From contig WTAK01000455.1 in assembly GCA_013139625.1 (NCBI GenBank), positions 1-6,722 on the forward strand: a DNA stretch of 6,722 bases. Direction: 5' to 3'. The position numbers and the translations under genes are program-made. The DNA comes from Candidatus Delongbacteria bacterium. GTDB lineage: Bacteria > UBA4055. The stretch's first letter is position 1. Each line of letters opens with the position of its first letter. Of the stretch, positions 5,267-6,722 are shown in pieces. The notes below the pieces were generated by a model that saw only the letters and a list, made by a program, of their open reading frames with translations, searched no databases and was not told where the DNA came from.

Positions 5267-6722
5267 ATGAAAGCCATGAAACTACTAATAATTGTACTAT
5301 TTATCAGTGCAATACAATTGTTTTCTCAATTTCCGGGTACTGCACTAGAATTTGACGGAGTTGATGAATTTGTATCAATCTCAGATAACGCATCGTTAGA
5401 TATTACCAATGCAATAACAATTGAAGCTTGGATATATGCAAATACATGGAAAGCAAACCACTGGGATGGAACTATAGTTGGTAAGGACGGAACAGACAAA
5501 ACGGGTTATAACTTACGATGTGGTGATAATGGAAGCTTAAGCTTTGTTAATGGGATTGCAGGAGACTGGCCGGAAGCAGTATCCTCTCAAATAATGTCAA
5601 CAAATGAATGGTATCATGTTGCAGGAGTTTATGATGGAAGTAGTCAGAAGGTATATATAAATGGTGAGTTAGTTGCAGAAAATTTATCTTCAGGTACTAT
5701 TGGTGTAAATACTAACAATCTTCAAATAGGAGATTCTCAGGGATATCCCGGTAGATTATTTGATGGCAAGATAGATGAAGTTCGTATTTGGAATATTGCA
5801 AGGACTGAAACCGAGATCCAAGACAATATGTATTCCTCTTTAGACGGTACAGAAACTGGGCTTATTGCATATTATGAACTGGATGAAGGAACCGGAATGA
5901 TAGCAGGGGATACTGCAGGAAGTAATGACGGAACGCTAACTAATATGGAAGAAGAAGATTGGGTAGGCTCAATTCCTCCACCATCGGTTGTATTACTTTC
6001 CAATCCGGGTTCATTTACGCTAGTAACTGGAAATTTTAATGGAATAGATGTAGGACAGTATTCTTCACCAACTATTGCGGATATTGATGGCAATGGCTTG
6101 TTTGATATGTTAGTGGGTGAAGGAAATGGTAATGGTAACATAAACCATTATGAGCAGAATGCTATTAATAACACAGAATTTACACTTGTAACAGAAAGTT
6201 TTAACGGAATTAATGTGGGAAATATATCTGAACCAATTATTATCGATATAGATGGAGATAGATTACTGGATATGCTAGTTGGGGAATGGGATGGTAATAT
6301 AAACCATTACGAACAAAACTCTCTAAATTCTACCTCGTTTACACTTGTAACAACCTCTTTTAATTCAATTGATGTAGGTTATAGTTCAGCTCCAACCTTT
6401 ACCGATTTGGATGGAGATGGATTACTGGATATGCTAGTTGGAGAATATGATGGGAATATAAATCATTACGAACAAAACTCTCTAAATTCTACATCATTTA
6501 CATTAGTAACTGCAAACTTCAATTCAATAGATGTGGGCCGTAGCTCTAAACCAACCTTTGCCGATCTAGACGGAAATGGTTTACTTGATATGCTTATTGG
6601 GGAAGACGGTGGGAATATAAACCATTATAAGCAGGATGCAGAAAATTCTCTTTCCTTTTCACTTATAACTGAGAATTTTAATGGAATTAATTTAGGACTT
6701 TATGGTAATCCGATATCAATAT
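5267..6722 (+). CDS. Secreted LamG-domain protein with FG-GAP/VCBS-like repeats, 3'-partial
   Basis: The frame is open from 5267 to the window end, giving at least 485 residues with no stop. Residues 1-20 form a classic signal peptide: Lys at 2 and 5, a hydrophobic [11 protein letters not shown] core, and likely cleavage near S20-Q21. Residues about 24-195 form a LamG/concanavalin A-like jelly roll: ALEFDG (26-31) and IEAWIY (52-57) near the start, [11 protein letters not shown] (114-124) and YINGEL (130-135) in the middle, and [16 protein letters not shown] (165-180) closing the fold. An acidic linker with a PPPS turn (226-240) follows. From residue 250 come tandem ~53-residue units, each with a D-x-D-G-[DN]-x-L-x-D calcium-type loop followed by DML(V/I)GE, as in FG-GAP/VCBS propeller repeats. 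A cell-surface or secreted adhesion or carbohydrate-binding role is likely; no catalytic motif is visible. A C-terminal sorting domain (type IX in Bacteroidota relatives) could lie past the window. It is a separate transcription unit from the operon. Confidence 0.87.
   Translation, partial: MKAMKLLIIVLFISAIQLFSQFPGTALEFDGVDEFVSISDNASLDITNAITIEAWIYANTWKANHWDGTIVGKDGTDKTGYNLRCGDNGSLSFVNGIAGDWPEAVSSQIMSTNEWYHVAGVYDGSSQKVYINGELVAENLSSGTIGVNTNNLQIGDSQGYPGRLFDGKIDEVRIWNIARTETEIQDNMYSSLDGTETGLIAYYELDEGTGMIAGDTAGSNDGTLTNMEEEDWVGSIPPPSVVLLSNPGSFTLVTGNFNGIDVGQYSSPTIADIDGNGLFDMLVGEGNGNGNINHYEQNAINNTEFTLVTESFNGINVGNISEPIIIDIDGDRLLDMLVGEWDGNINHYEQNSLNSTSFTLVTTSFNSIDVGYSSAPTFTDLDGDGLLDMLVGEYDGNINHYEQNSLNSTSFTLVTANFNSIDVGRSSKPTFADLDGNGLLDMLIGEDGGNINHYKQDAENSLSFSLITENFNGINLGLYGNPISI
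6014..6722 (+). repeat. In-frame tandem repeat array, about 159-base units, inside the surface-protein gene
   Basis: Units begin at the Phe codon of the F-[TS]-L-[VI]-T motif at 6014, 6179, 6338, 6497 and 6656, giving lengths of 165, 159, 159 and 159 bases and a fifth unit cut by the window edge. The first unit is two codons longer through an extra Gly/Asn insertion. The core second half of units 2 and 3 differs at about ten of some 95 bases by eye count, mostly third positions, and the stretch ACTCTCTAAATTCTAC is identical in both. This indicates recent duplication. Each unit encodes one calcium-loop repeat ending in NINHY[EK]Q. Confidence 0.88.

Noticed and set aside
5872..6141. Minus-strand open frame of 89 codons rich in Ser and Pro
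   Set aside because: It is the antisense shadow of the Gly/Asp/Asn-rich repeat region in the surface-protein gene, which is open throughout on the + strand and has a signal peptide and ribosome binding site.

Overview
The window is AT-rich bacterial DNA with every gene on the + strand. AGA dominates the arginine codons and Shine-Dalgarno sites are GAGG/AGGGG-like. Two features weakly suggest an anaerobe of the Bacteroidota/FCB kind: a secreted LamG plus FG-GAP/VCBS-type repeat protein with a TAnnTTTG-like element upstream, and a complex I-like operon without its NADH-dehydrogenase genes in this stretch. That placement is inference; no rRNA or other phylogenetic marker is present.

Positions 2-5125 are the distal part of an operon for a complex I-related membrane oxidoreductase. 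The gene order is nuoH (5' end cut off by the window edge), nuoB, nuoC, nuoD, then a 597-residue fusion of a NuoI-like two-cluster ferredoxin domain to a GltD/NfnL-like Fe-S/FAD/NAD(P)H oxidoreductase. No nuoE, nuoF or nuoG lies between nuoD and the nuoI part, and nuoH precedes nuoB. This order and composition resemble the Mbx/Mbs branch (modules M-J-K-L-N) more than the canonical nuoA-N order. Residue-level reading agrees. The NuoD homologue lacks the His and Tyr that bind quinone in complex I, and each of its two former [NiFe] CxxC pairs reads CxxE. The NuoB homologue has lost one of the tandem cysteines of cluster N2, and NuoH has a depleted acidic loop. The proposed reading is a proton- or sodium-pumping complex whose NAD(P)H-handling module is fused directly onto NuoI. 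It would exchange electrons with ferredoxin or a sulfur compound rather than reduce quinone or protons. Antiporter-like subunits would be expected upstream of the window.

The two long gaps inside the operon (1354-1444 and 3172-3331) each carry the same kind of element: three CACAGAG units at a 9-base period, then a GTAGGG-led hairpin. The second gap also holds a 7-base-period array and an 8-base direct repeat. A strong intrinsic terminator at 5141-5167 closes the operon.

From 5267 to the window end runs an independent gene for a secreted protein: a signal peptide, a LamG-like domain and at least four and a half tandem ~53-residue calcium-loop repeats. Its 3' end lies outside the window.
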